64,000 nt of DNA, from NCBI GenBank assembly GCA_018700525.1, contig JABITN010000136.1, positions 62,001 through 126,000 on the forward strand. Reading direction: 5' to 3'. The notes beneath the pieces were generated by a model. It had not been told where the DNA came from. It ran no database searches and worked only from the letters and a program-made list of their open reading frames with translations. The position numbers and the translations under genes were made by a program. This document shows positions 52,979 through 62,413 of this stretch, piece after piece. This DNA comes from Opitutales bacterium (lineage in GTDB: Bacteria > Verrucomicrobiota > Verrucomicrobiia > Opitutales > Opitutaceae). Within the stretch, counting starts at the first letter, position 1. Each line of letters begins with the position of its first letter.

Positions 52979-53875
52979 AACAAAGGTACGATTTTCAATT
53001 TTCCCATGACAACAAGCGCCTCTTCTCGATAAGTAAGAAGCGATCTTCAATGAAAAATCGTAGAAGGAAGGAAAAATCTTCCCCGCCCCAATCTTCAAGA
53101 GGACCACAACGCTTTCAAAACAATCGGCTTAACGAAGAGAAAGACAGTTCGTGATCCGCAAGAATCTCCTTTTTAGCCTTCTTCCAATAAACGTCGAAAA
53201 CACCCCTACCCCACACATTCTCCACCAAAACGAATTCCTAGTAACTACTATTTCGGACAAACGATCACTTTTCTATCACCTTTTGACACTTTTTCATAAG
53301 ACAATAATCCTTACGTTGCAAATACGGATATTGTGAACTTCGAAAAAACAAAACTAACGATCACTACTGTACTTTCATTTGACGCAAACGTCACGAGTTT
53401 AGCGAGAGCATGGGCTAACCCCTCTCCAATCCGAAAGTGACGATCTCGAACAGCCTTCAAATCGTTACAAAGAGAATCTCTACTAACAAAACCATCTCCG
53501 GAAATTCTGGTTTCGGAGTACTCCCTCAAACCTCTTCATAAAGCACTAGCGAACCTACCGCTTACTCGAACAAGTGCCAAAACTTCAAAGCTCTCTGCGA
53601 AGCCGGTCTCCAACGATAGTCATAACCGACGCTCGTTCAACTGGACGATTCGTACTCGTCCCCAAAACCTCGAACGCCTCTGCCTTCGAGGTTTTTGCAT
53701 TAATACACAATTTCGCCTAGAGAATACACGCATACAGAGGGCAACTCGCACCCTAAGGGAACGTGAAGTCAAAACTCCTTCATCTCACCGTTTTCACTTC
53801 ATTTTAGACCTTTCAACGATTTCCGGCTAATCCAAGTTCAAAAATAGACGATCCGGTATACAGGAATAATTCTCT
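52979..53875. other. Long intergenic region (897 bases)
   Basis: Between a minus-strand gene and the plus-strand pseudopilin operon. The first 350 bases are A/T-rich and should hold the promoter of the 1129-residue protein. The terminator-like hairpin at 53664-53696 lies in the later part. Open frames here are short and lack family features. The 300 bases before that hairpin could be a small RNA transcribed rightward, but I recognise no known RNA family. Confidence 0.4.
53664..53696 (+). terminator. Strong bidirectional-type terminator hairpin
   Basis: AAAACCTCGAA / TTCGAGGTTTTT with loop CGCCTCTGCC: an eleven-base perfect stem ending in T5. No protein gene ends directly before it, which is why it may mark the end of an unrecognised RNA. 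Confidence 0.75.
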
Positions 53876-54442
53876 ATGCTAAAAGGTAACACGCACCTGA
53901 CGTCCAAATACCCTACATCCAAATCGCAGGCAGGATTTACGTTAGTCGAAATAATGATATCGGTTGGTCTACTTGGGCTTTCCGGGTTTGGCCTCGTAAC
54001 CGGATTGCTACAGTCTCGGCAAATGGCGGAAGCAGCTATTCACCAAAGCACTGCTCTTACGATTGCCCAAGGCTACGTCGAACAAATCAAAAACATGGAA
54101 TTCGACTCTCTGGACGAATCCATATTGCCAACTTTATTTCACGAAGGAGCATCCGATACGTTAACGGTTTCGCCAACGCCCGCCAATCCGAATTTAGGGA
54201 ATTCCAACACCGACATTCTCAATTCTAAAAGTATTGATATAGACAATACCACTGACGACCAAGAAGACGACATGAACATAGATATTGTCGTTTATGTCGA
54301 CGATATAACCGACGAATCCAACGGCATAGGCGAAGCCAGGCGGGTGATATTGAAATACGAATACATCTACAAAGACGGATACAGAACCCACACCGAAAAA
54401 AACATCCTCTACTCAGTTCGCTCTGAAGTCCCTACCTATTGA
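53876..54442 (+). CDS. Prepilin-type N-methylation domain protein (minor pseudopilin)
   Basis: 188 residues. The prepilin peptidase site is QAG/FTLVEIMISVGLLGLS (Gly before Phe, Glu at +5), followed by the hydrophobic assembly helix. The C-terminal part is acidic (DIDNTTDDQEDDMNID), then beta-strand-like. First gene of a three-gene operon, ending three bases before the next ATG. Likely a PilV/GspI-like minor pilin that initiates or decorates a type IV pilus or type II secretion pseudopilus. Confidence 0.85.
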   Translation: MLKGNTHLTSKYPTSKSQAGFTLVEIMISVGLLGLSGFGLVTGLLQSRQMAEAAIHQSTALTIAQGYVEQIKNMEFDSLDESILPTLFHEGASDTLTVSPTPANPNLGNSNTDILNSKSIDIDNTTDDQEDDMNIDIVVYVDDITDESNGIGEARRVILKYEYIYKDGYRTHTEKNILYSVRSEVPTY

Positions 54443-54445
54443 ACG

Positions 54446-55072
54446 ATGATTTACGGAGTCCAATATTCTCGAAATCGCAAGTGCGGCTTTACCCTCGCCG
54501 AGCTACTAATTTCACTAACGATCTTCTCGGTCTTCATGACCGGTCTATTTTCGCTCTTCTTCTACGGCGCCAATCGAGCGAGCGACGGCGTTGGCAAACT
54601 ACTCATCAATCGAGACATTCGTAAATTCACCAATGAAATGACCGAGAACGCTCGTTTCTCCGACTTTTTCGAAATCTATAAATCGTTCACCAACCGAGAT
54701 CAGCAATACGACGGCGGCTCAGGCGACTTCCTCGTCCTCACCCACCGAGACCCAGCTAACAAAGGAAACATCGGTCGCATTGTCGGCTACTATCGTTACG
54801 CGGAGCAAGACGGAAGCGAAGGTCCCGTTCTCATGTTCGATCAATCCTACAACCCATCCTCCACAGAAGAACTCGCAGACCTATTGCCCGCCATTTCCTC
54901 CGCTGGCTCGCACGAAGAAGTCATCGAATTGTCCAATGGCCTTAGCGATGGAAAGCTATTTTACAATTTCTACGACAGAAGCATTATCGTAAGAGGCGAA
55001 ATCCTCCACGACGGAGCGATCGCTCAACAAGTCACCAACACTTACAACTTCACAATATCGCCAAGAGGATGA
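54446..55072 (+). CDS. Second prepilin-type protein (PilW/GspJ-like)
   Basis: 208 residues. Prepilin site RKCG/FTLAELLISLTIFSVF with Glu at +5. The following ~180 residues (GVGKLLINRDIRKFTNEMTE, FEIYKSFTNRDQQYDGGSGD) match no named family but have the pseudopilin layout. Overlaps the next gene by ATGA (55069-55072). With the first gene it forms a minor pseudopilin pair. Confidence 0.8.
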   Translation: MIYGVQYSRNRKCGFTLAELLISLTIFSVFMTGLFSLFFYGANRASDGVGKLLINRDIRKFTNEMTENARFSDFFEIYKSFTNRDQQYDGGSGDFLVLTHRDPANKGNIGRIVGYYRYAEQDGSEGPVLMFDQSYNPSSTEELADLLPAISSAGSHEEVIELSNGLSDGKLFYNFYDRSIIVRGEILHDGAIAQQVTNTYNFTISPRG

Positions 55073-57075
55073 ATTCCATGAACACGAATCAAACAAAACG
55101 TGGTTCCGCTCTTGCGACGACCGTACTGATCATCGCAGTTCTTTCAGCCGCAATGGCCGCCCTGCTTAAACTCTCTGTCACCGAACGGCGCATCAACTAT
55201 CGCCATCAACTAAGAATGCAGGCATCTAACACCGCCGAAACGGTAGTCGAGTACGGATTCGCCCAATTGTCGTACGTCTTCGATAATCAAACGTCCGTCA
55301 ATTCGGATTCATTTAAATCAGGTACTTCCGAAGAGCTAAAAATCCCCCCCGAAGCTTCTCTTCGAGAAAACATCAACTATTCCAAATTCCAGCTCTTCAG
55401 CAGTTCCGTACCCAACAATTCGCTCACCTACATCGACCCAGAGGAACCTGACAATATATTCGACCCGCTAAAAGGAAAATACGTAAGAGCCTTTGAAATC
55501 TCTCTCTTCGGAAGCGCCACTGTGATCGACCCCAACGACGGACCCGACATTTCTTCCTACATCACTCAAACTTTTCAAGTCCGAGACTCGCCACTGTTTT
55601 CTCACGCTATATTCTACAACCTTGTCCTAGACATTCACGCCGGACCCAAGATGGATATTTACGGCCCCGTGCACACGAACGGAGACCTCCGCCTAGCCCC
55701 CGTCAACGGCATCGACTTCCACAACGTCGTCACAACCGCTGGCGACGTCTACCACCACCACGAGCACCAAGGAAACACCTCTCGCTCCGGAGCGATTAGA
55801 ATACCCGACAGCAGCAACAACTTGCTGCCCATGAGAGAAAACGACGTTTGGAACGATTCCACAATGGGCGCCAGCTCGCCCAGCGATGAATTTAGATCCT
55901 ACGCCTCCAATCGTTGGGAAGGAAACCTGCTAACCTCAGCACATGGAATAACCGCCTACAACCCTGTCGCTTTCGCCGACTACCAAGAAGATAATCCCGA
56001 CACCGCAGCGTACGACCCCGTGAACTCAGGACGAGACATTATCGAAAAGGCGCTGCCTCTAGACCATCCAAATTACAACGCGGAAATCGAAGCCCAAAAA
56101 ATGTCCAACAAAGCCGGCCTCTATTTCCGGTGGGACACGACCACCAACCAACTAACCGCCTACGACAAAGACCGCAATCCGCTCGATATCAGCAACCTCG
56201 AAGGCACCCTCTGGGAACACAAAGATGCAAAGTTGCGGGATAAACGCCGCGGGCAATTCATCGATACGATCGACATACACGCAGGCCATCTCAAACAGCT
56301 CATCGAAAATCCCAGTACCGGCGACAGCACCCTCCACATTGGAGGCTACACCCCATCTACCGACTGGAATGGTGTCGTTTACGTCGAATGTTACAGTTCC
56401 GACCCAAATTCCACCGCAGCAGCCGAGCTCAATAACACAGGAATACGATTGCTAGGCGGAGATACCGACGAAGTAGGACAAGGCATCCCATCCCTAGGGT
56501 TCGATCCAGGAATGAGCTTCGTCACCAACAACGCTCTTTATATACAGGGCCATTTCAATGCAGACGGAATTACCAACGGCACAAGCTCCCACAATCCCGA
56601 AACCAACGAAGTTCCAGTTGCCGTTATGGGAGACTCCGTATCCTTCCTGTCCCAAAACTGGTCCGACTCCCACTACGCCCCCGATCCAGACACAGGCTAT
56701 GTCACCAATAATAACCCCTATGCAGGTACAACCGAATATGCAATAGCCGTAGTCGGCGGAATCCGCCCTGGCAACGTCCAAGGAGACAACAGCTTGAGCG
56801 GCGGAAACGAAAACTTCCCGCGATTTCTAGAGAAATGGAGTGGAAAGACATTCTACCTGCGGGGATCGCTTGTTTGTCTCTACGAAAGCGAAGTTGATTT
56901 CTCGCAGTGGGGCACATCCTCTTATTACAGTCCCCCAAAACGTGCCTACGGATTCAACGATCTCTTCAAAAACGGAATCTACCCACCGGGAACTCCACGC
57001 GTTAGAACGTATCGACGCACCGCCTACGCAAGCATGAGCAAAGACGAATTCGCATCTGCGACATCCGAGCTCTAG
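55069..57075 (+). CDS. Large PilX-like pilus assembly protein
   Basis: 668 residues. N-terminal GSALATTVLIIAVLSAAMAA is a PilX-like type IV-pilin helix (no cleavable G/F-E5 motif but Gly-Ser before the helix). The long exported part has beta-rich, Asn/Asp/Gly-rich sequence, with YGPVHTNGDLRLAPVNGIDF and GVVYVECYSSDPNS, and a DNSLSGGNENFPRFLEKWSG near the end. Start overlaps the PilW-like gene. PilX members are normally under 250 residues, so this is an enlarged form, perhaps an adhesin tip. Function inferred from operon. Confidence 0.72.
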   Translation: MNSMNTNQTKRGSALATTVLIIAVLSAAMAALLKLSVTERRINYRHQLRMQASNTAETVVEYGFAQLSYVFDNQTSVNSDSFKSGTSEELKIPPEASLRENINYSKFQLFSSSVPNNSLTYIDPEEPDNIFDPLKGKYVRAFEISLFGSATVIDPNDGPDISSYITQTFQVRDSPLFSHAIFYNLVLDIHAGPKMDIYGPVHTNGDLRLAPVNGIDFHNVVTTAGDVYHHHEHQGNTSRSGAIRIPDSSNNLLPMRENDVWNDSTMGASSPSDEFRSYASNRWEGNLLTSAHGITAYNPVAFADYQEDNPDTAAYDPVNSGRDIIEKALPLDHPNYNAEIEAQKMSNKAGLYFRWDTTTNQLTAYDKDRNPLDISNLEGTLWEHKDAKLRDKRRGQFIDTIDIHAGHLKQLIENPSTGDSTLHIGGYTPSTDWNGVVYVECYSSDPNSTAAAELNNTGIRLLGGDTDEVGQGIPSLGFDPGMSFVTNNALYIQGHFNADGITNGTSSHNPETNEVPVAVMGDSVSFLSQNWSDSHYAPDPDTGYVTNNNPYAGTTEYAIAVVGGIRPGNVQGDNSLSGGNENFPRFLEKWSGKTFYLRGSLVCLYESEVDFSQWGTSSYYSPPKRAYGFNDLFKNGIYPPGTPRVRTYRRTAYASMSKDEFASATSEL

Positions 57076-57188
57076 AAAATCGCTTTCCAAAAGTAATTCG
57101 AGCCGGGTCGCCAGCAGCACTAGCCCCCCAAATAACCCATTGCAATTAACGCCTAAGGTTGAGTGACTAGCCCATAGATACCAACATT

Positions 57189-58763
57189 ATGAATATCCCT
57201 TTATTTACCATTTGGGGGAAGATTACTCTCCAAGCTACGCTAACCTTGCTCGCCGCTTCTCTCCAAGCGAACCAGCCTAACATCCTCTTCATCCTCGCGG
57301 ACGACCTCGGCTGGCGCGACTTGAGCGGTGAAGGCAGCTCTTTCTACGAAAGCCCGAACATCGACCGCATAGCCAGCGAAGGCACACGCTTCACCCAAGG
57401 CTACGCCACCTGCCAAGTCTGCAGCCCTTCCCGAGCCAGCCTCATGACCGGAAAATATCCGGCCCGCGTCGATATCTCGAATTACATCGGAGCCGCAGAA
57501 CGCGAAGCCTGGACGCGTAACACGAAACTCCTACCACCGTCCTACAATCACAACTTGCCGCACGAAGAAACCACGCTAGCCGAAGCCTTCAAGCAAGCGG
57601 GCTACACCACTTTCTTCGCTGGGAAATGGCACCTCGGCAGCGAAGGCTCCCACCCCGACGACCACGGTTTCGACTACAATATCGGTGGCCACCATAAAGG
57701 CAGTCCCCCTGGCGGATTCTTCTCGCCCTACAACAATCCTCGCATGGAAGACGGACCGGTTGGCGAATACCTCCCAACGCGACTGGGGAAAGAAACCGCT
57801 GCCTTCATCGAAGCCCATAAAGACCAACCCTTCCTCGCCTACCTGTCATTCTACATGGTGCACGCTCCGATTCAAACGACTGAGGCCCTTTGGAAGAAAT
57901 ACCGGACAAAAGCCGACGCTTTACCCAAACCGGCTTCTCGCTTCCTTGTTGATCGCACTTCCCCAGTTCGCCAAGTTCAAGACAACCCACTCTATGCCGG
58001 AATGATCCAAGCGATGGACGACGCCGTGGGTACGGTCCTGGCCACACTCGATAGCCTCGGACTTGAAAAAAATACAATCGTCGTTTTCACCTCCGACAAT
58101 GGCGGCGTTTCCGCAGGCGACGGCAAAGCAACCTCCAACTTACCCCTCAGAGGCGGCAAGGGGCGGCAATGGGAAGGCGGTATACGCGAACCCTTCTACA
58201 TCAAATGGCCCGGAGCCCCAGCTTCAGGACAAAACATCTCCACCCCTGTAATAGGAACGGATCTCTACCCAACCCTCCTCGATATTGCAGGATTGCCGCT
58301 CTTGCCGCAACAACACATGGACGGCGTAAGCCTCGCCCCCCTTCTCAAAGGCGGACGCATCGACGAACGCCCGCTTTTTTGGCATTATCCGCACTACGGA
58401 AATCAAGGCGGCGAACCCTCTTCGATCATCCGGAACGGCGACTGGAAGCTTATCCACTACTACGAAGACCGACGAACCGAACTCTACAATCTAGTAGACG
58501 ATCCCGCTGAAAAACGCGATATAGTCTCCATCTATCCTGAGCTATCTCAAGACCTTCAAGGTCGCCTGAAAAAATGGCTCGATCAAGTAGAAGCCACCTA
58601 TCCTTATCCAAATCCCAACTACGACGCGATCAAGTACGCCGCAACCGAAGTAAATACCGCAGAAGTAGAGCTTCCAAAACTAGAGGCCGAGCATGCGAAA
58701 CTACTCGAGAAGAAATGGTCCCCTCCAAAAGGCTGGTGGGAACAAACCGGCGAACGACGCTGA
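57189..58763 (+). CDS. Secreted formylglycine arylsulfatase A-like enzyme
   Basis: 524 residues with a signal peptide ending near residue 28. Metal-site strand NILFILADDLGWRDLS, formylglycine motif at Cys78 (CSPSR, then ASLMTGKYPARVD), GKWHLG, and HAPIQT with the FTSDNGGVSA metal ligands, all intact. The end forms a short charged helix (ELPKLEAEHAKLLEKKW). Belongs to the arylsulfatase A/choline sulfatase branch with broad carbohydrate sulfate ester substrates. First gene of the terminal polysaccharide-use region. Confidence 0.9.
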   Translation: MNIPLFTIWGKITLQATLTLLAASLQANQPNILFILADDLGWRDLSGEGSSFYESPNIDRIASEGTRFTQGYATCQVCSPSRASLMTGKYPARVDISNYIGAAEREAWTRNTKLLPPSYNHNLPHEETTLAEAFKQAGYTTFFAGKWHLGSEGSHPDDHGFDYNIGGHHKGSPPGGFFSPYNNPRMEDGPVGEYLPTRLGKETAAFIEAHKDQPFLAYLSFYMVHAPIQTTEALWKKYRTKADALPKPASRFLVDRTSPVRQVQDNPLYAGMIQAMDDAVGTVLATLDSLGLEKNTIVVFTSDNGGVSAGDGKATSNLPLRGGKGRQWEGGIREPFYIKWPGAPASGQNISTPVIGTDLYPTLLDIAGLPLLPQQHMDGVSLAPLLKGGRIDERPLFWHYPHYGNQGGEPSSIIRNGDWKLIHYYEDRRTELYNLVDDPAEKRDIVSIYPELSQDLQGRLKKWLDQVEATYPYPNPNYDAIKYAATEVNTAEVELPKLEAEHAKLLEKKWSPPKGWWEQTGERR

Positions 58764-59822
58764 CATCCCCCAAGCCTAAGAATCCTGCTAAGTCGCCAAC
58801 TCTCCTAGCAGTCCTTCTCACTTTTGCTCTCGGACTCCTCTCATCAGTGCGAGTCTCCGAAAATACGTTCGCCGGTTGGGCAGTCTACCTCGATCAGGAT
58901 TTCTTCATTCCCGGCAAAACGAAGACCGTGATTACACGATTGGATTCGGAGTCGAGTGGTTTTGGAAAACCGAACCGAAAGCCGCCGGCTTCCTAGACAA
59001 TGCCCTTGGCTTCGTAAACGACCACGTTGGAGCAGCCAACAAATCTATTAAATTCCAAAAAGCTTCCTCTTCGGATCGATGACCTTTACTCCCGAAGACC
59101 TCAGCGACCCAAATCCAATATTCAATGACCGCCACTATGCCTCGATCTGGTATTTGAGCACCAAACGGATAGCGATCGAAGAAGGCGATGACCGAGACAC
59201 CGTATCCGGATCGAAATTCTTATTCGGCGTCCTCGGAACCAAGCTCAGCGAAACCTTTCAAACCGAATTCCACCAAGCCTATCGCTCGGTTTCGAACACG
59301 GACGAACCTGTCGACCCTCTCGGCTGGGATCATCAAATATCCGACGGCAGCGAGCCTACCCTCCGTTACCGTCTCTCCTTCGGACAATCCTTGCTCAAGG
59401 AAAAACACTTCGATCTAGCCTATGCATCCGATCTCAGTGAAGGTTACCAAACCAACGCGAGTCTCGGCGCTCAAATTCGATTCGGAAAAATCGACAGTGG
59501 ATTCTAGACAATGCCCTACGACCCTATTAATCGCGGCAGCTTCATTCCCGCCGCCGAAGGGTCCGAGCTGTATCCATGGGGCACTTACAGAACTCGAATC
59601 GTAGGATACGATGCCCTTATTCAAGGTCAATTCCGCTCCAGCGACGTCACGTTCGGTTCAAGCGAGATGGAACTCCTTGTTCACGAATCAGGCATCGGGG
59701 TCACCTACGGAAACCGCAGCTTTCAGGCCAGCCTCTCAGCCAGCGACAAGAGCCCAGAGCTCAAACGGACCGACGAACGCTCTCACTTTTGGGGTAGCAT
59801 GGTCTTCAACTGCCGTCTCTAG
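58764..59822 (+). pseudogene. LpxR-like (DUF2219) outer-membrane lipid A deacylase, broken
   Basis: Pieces in three frames follow the LpxR order: signal-like LLAVLLTFALGLLSSVRVSE and NTFAGWAVYLDQDFFIPGK; then DRDYTIGFGVEWFWK; then MTFTPEDLSDPNPIFNDRHY, ASIWYLSTKRI, WDHQISDGSEPTLRYRLSFG, and, beyond a TAG at 59505-59507 in the same frame, YDALIQGQFRSSDVTFGSSE to the end. Two -1 frame changes occur at A runs (near 58915 and 59058). No start codon is evident downstream of the sulfatase stop. LpxR removes 3'-acyl chains of lipid A. Confidence 0.8.
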
Positions 59823-59890
59823 GAGATTGTTAAACAAGTCCGTTTTAAAATCGTTTTCAACTTAGGGGCTTCCGACTTTTTAAACAGCCT

Positions 59891-60841
59891 TTAGGACGCG
59901 CTCGCTTCCCAGAGTTCGTGAAAGCGTTTCAAATCCCGCTTCATAGCAGCATACACTTCGCTCTTAGGAATCGTCAACGTGCGTGAGCCCTTATCCGCTC
60001 CGCCAAGATCGTATTCAAGATGTAAGGATACTGAGGGACGAATACCATAGGACCGCAGGAGCTTGAAGTATCGATCGAAATCCACCATTCCCTCGCCTAG
60101 CGGTACATTGACAAGTTTCCACTGCCTTCCAATTGGCCGCCAAACGAAATCCTTAATGGCGATCGTCTTGATGTGATTCTTTAAATATCGCAGCCCAAGC
60201 GGCCAAGACGCGCCGCCATCAACAGTCGCATGACGAATATCATACTGCGAGCCAGACCAACGCGGATCCAGTCCATCCAACAAATCAGCGAGGTCCGTTA
60301 CGAATGAACCCATGTGCTGACCTGCGTGGTTCTGGTAAGCGCCATGCAAACCGTGCTTTTTATTGAAAGCCGCCAGAGCAGTCATTTGACTTCGAATACG
60401 CGTCAAGTTCTCGCGCAAGCTACCTGAAGCATCCGGTTTATAATAACCCATTCGATAACTCTTAAAGCCAAGCTTCGATGCAGTCTTCAGCGACTGGATA
60501 CCTAACAAATCGTCAACATTAGTTACTCGAGACACGAACATTTCAAGTTTCAGCCCATTCGACTTCATGGCTTCTGCAGCTCGAGGCAAATCGTCTTGAG
60601 CGCGTTCAGGCTCGACATGGCCTCCCGGTCGCACAGTCAAATCCAAACCCTCGAAGCCATACTCTGCCGTTACTTCCGCCATTTGAGCGTAATTCAAAAA
60701 CTGTAGATGCTTTGAAAAGAGATATACTGGCAATCGCCCATTGTCAGAGGCCGCCGAAGCTCCATTCGTCAAGCCACCAGAGGCCAAACCGAATGCCCCC
60801 GTCACTGCCAGTTTCCCAAAGTCGCGTCTGTTCATGGTCAT
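59891..60841 (-). CDS. Tat-exported sugar phosphate isomerase/epimerase (TIM-barrel) protein
   Basis: 316 residues. The N-terminal RRDFGKLAVTGAFGLASGG is a twin-arginine signal, so the folded protein is exported to the periplasm. The TIM-barrel strands of the xylose-isomerase-like/AP endonuclease 2 family follow: GFEGLDLTVRPGGHVEPER, LKLEMFVSRVTNVDD, HGLHGAYQNHAG and SVSLHLEYDLGG, with the metal ligands Glu, Asp, His and Glu plausible in the last three. Substrate unknown. In PVC genomes such exported isomerases accompany polysaccharide or inositol use. Divergent from the enolase-superfamily gene. Confidence 0.85.
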   Translation of the reverse strand: MTMNRRDFGKLAVTGAFGLASGGLTNGASAASDNGRLPVYLFSKHLQFLNYAQMAEVTAEYGFEGLDLTVRPGGHVEPERAQDDLPRAAEAMKSNGLKLEMFVSRVTNVDDLLGIQSLKTASKLGFKSYRMGYYKPDASGSLRENLTRIRSQMTALAAFNKKHGLHGAYQNHAGQHMGSFVTDLADLLDGLDPRWSGSQYDIRHATVDGGASWPLGLRYLKNHIKTIAIKDFVWRPIGRQWKLVNVPLGEGMVDFDRYFKLLRSYGIRPSVSLHLEYDLGGADKGSRTLTIPKSEVYAAMKRDLKRFHELWEASAS

Positions 60842-60974
60842 GCATTAAGTCGACCACAGTCATGATTGCAAGATGGTAGCGTTACTGTTGGAGAAGTGCC
60901 GAAAGAGACAAGAAGCCTACAATTTCAATTGCTCTCAGACTTGACCGATCAAGACCGGCCACATAGCAAACCTT

Positions 60975-62366
60975 ATGGACAACGCTTCCCACCCTATGCG
61001 CATCATCGACGCTAGCCTCTATTTTCTTCCCGTGGAAATGCGGGTACCTTTGAAATTCGGCAATCAAGTCTTAACGAAGGTTATTTGCGCGCGTGCCTGC
61101 GTCAAAGTCGAAGGCTCCGACGAAACGATCGCAACCGGTTGGGGCGAAACACCGCTAAGCGTCGGTTGGGTCTGGCCTGCGGCCATTGATTACGACGAAC
61201 GCGCAGAAGCTCTGGAGGCATTCACAAGTGAAATAACGGTCGCGCTAAAGACATTCGACGTTATCGGTCATGCCCTTGAAATCGGCCACGCATTCATCGA
61301 AACGCGTCTAAACGAATTACAAGCTGCATTCAACGCCGAGCGAACCGGCGATCACGCCTTACCTCACCTCGCCGCCCTCGTCTGCTTTTCCCCTCTCGAT
61401 ATAGCCATCCACGACGCTTTCGGAAATCTATACCAACGTCCGATCTACGAGACCTACAATTCCGAATTTCTCAGCAAAGATCTTTCTCATTTTCTCGAAC
61501 CGAAGGCCGCCTTTGAAGGGAAATATCCCTCAGATTTCTTAGTTCCCGCTCCCCGCAACCTCCCCGTCTGGCACCTCGTTGGAGGACTAGACCCAATTTC
61601 CGAAAGCGAACTTACCGGAAATGAACCAGACGATACCTACCCAGTGCTCCTTCGAGATTGGATCAAGCGTGACGGCCTCAATTGCCTAAAGGTCAAACTA
61701 CGCGGCGACAATTCCGATTGGGACTACGATCGCCTCGTAACGGTTGGAAACATCGCTCTCGAAATGAATGTAGAATGGCTCACCACGGACTTCAACTGCG
61801 CCGTAACCGAACCAGACTACGTCAACCAAATCCTAGATCGTCTCAAAGACGAACACGCCCGAATTTATCAATCGATTCTCTACGTCGAACAACCTTTCCC
61901 ATACGACATCGAATCAAATCAAATCGACGTCCGCAGCGTCAGCGCTCGCAAGCCGCTTTTCATGGACGAGAGTGCCCACGACTGGAAGCTCGTCCGCCTT
62001 GGCCGCAACCTCGGATGGACCGGCGTAGCCCTCAAAACCTGCAAGACTCAAACCGGCGCCCTCCTCAGCCTCTGCTGGGCCAAGGCTCACGGCATGACCC
62101 TGATGGTCCAGGATCTAACGAACCCAATGCTCGCTCAATTGCCTCACGTTCAGCTCGCTGCCCACGCGGACACAATCATGGGAGTCGAATCCAACGGGAT
62201 GCAATTCTACCCAGACGCATCCCTTCCCGAACAAGCAGTTCATCCTCGAATCTATCAACGTAAAGAAGGTATCCTCGGTCTGACTACGATTTCTGGAAAC
62301 GGCTTCGGGTACCGACTTGACGACATTGCCCGAGAACTTCCTGAAGCCACCGTAAGCTTCGACTAG
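60975..62366 (+). CDS. Enolase-superfamily (mandelate racemase/muconate lactonizing-like) enzyme
   Basis: 463 residues. The capping domain covers about the first 140. The barrel shows LNCLKVKLRGDN (Lys-x-Lys type base), WLTTDFNCAV, ILYVEQPFPYDIE, FMDESAHDW and GVALKTCK, the acid/base and metal-ligand order of the superfamily. Members abstract an alpha-proton from sugar acids or related carboxylates, then isomerise or dehydrate. Cytoplasmic. The reaction is not determined, but the setting suggests sugar acid catabolism. Confidence 0.85.
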   Translation: MDNASHPMRIIDASLYFLPVEMRVPLKFGNQVLTKVICARACVKVEGSDETIATGWGETPLSVGWVWPAAIDYDERAEALEAFTSEITVALKTFDVIGHALEIGHAFIETRLNELQAAFNAERTGDHALPHLAALVCFSPLDIAIHDAFGNLYQRPIYETYNSEFLSKDLSHFLEPKAAFEGKYPSDFLVPAPRNLPVWHLVGGLDPISESELTGNEPDDTYPVLLRDWIKRDGLNCLKVKLRGDNSDWDYDRLVTVGNIALEMNVEWLTTDFNCAVTEPDYVNQILDRLKDEHARIYQSILYVEQPFPYDIESNQIDVRSVSARKPLFMDESAHDWKLVRLGRNLGWTGVALKTCKTQTGALLSLCWAKAHGMTLMVQDLTNPMLAQLPHVQLAAHADTIMGVESNGMQFYPDASLPEQAVHPRIYQRKEGILGLTTISGNGFGYRLDDIARELPEATVSFD

Positions 62367-62413
62367 GCACGTCAAGGTAGGGTTGCCCGTCCCCGGCAAC
62401 CGCCGCAGAGCAT

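Noticed and set aside
53311-53529. 72-codon minus-strand frame in the long gap
   Set aside because: No family features, ends in a hydrophobic stretch without a start context, and shows no neighbour link.
53876-57075. Verru_Chthon cassette
   Set aside because: Gene order and the PilX-like third gene do not clearly match the four-protein cassette as I remember it, so I left it as a pseudopilin operon.
58574-58996. 140-codon frame overlapping the sulfatase end
   Set aside because: Its first half is an Arg/Ser-rich shadow of the sulfatase. Only the second half is meaningful, as the LpxR-like N-terminus.
30957-59507. Reassignment of TAG to an amino acid
   Set aside because: Many intact genes in the window end at TAG exactly where their families end (for example dapA at 40515, HAD at 9019, idi at 33780), so TAG works as a stop. 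No suppressor tRNA is seen.
59079-59822. Two separate small genes downstream of the sulfatase
   Set aside because: Both are consecutive parts of one LpxR-like protein split by a TAG in the same frame.
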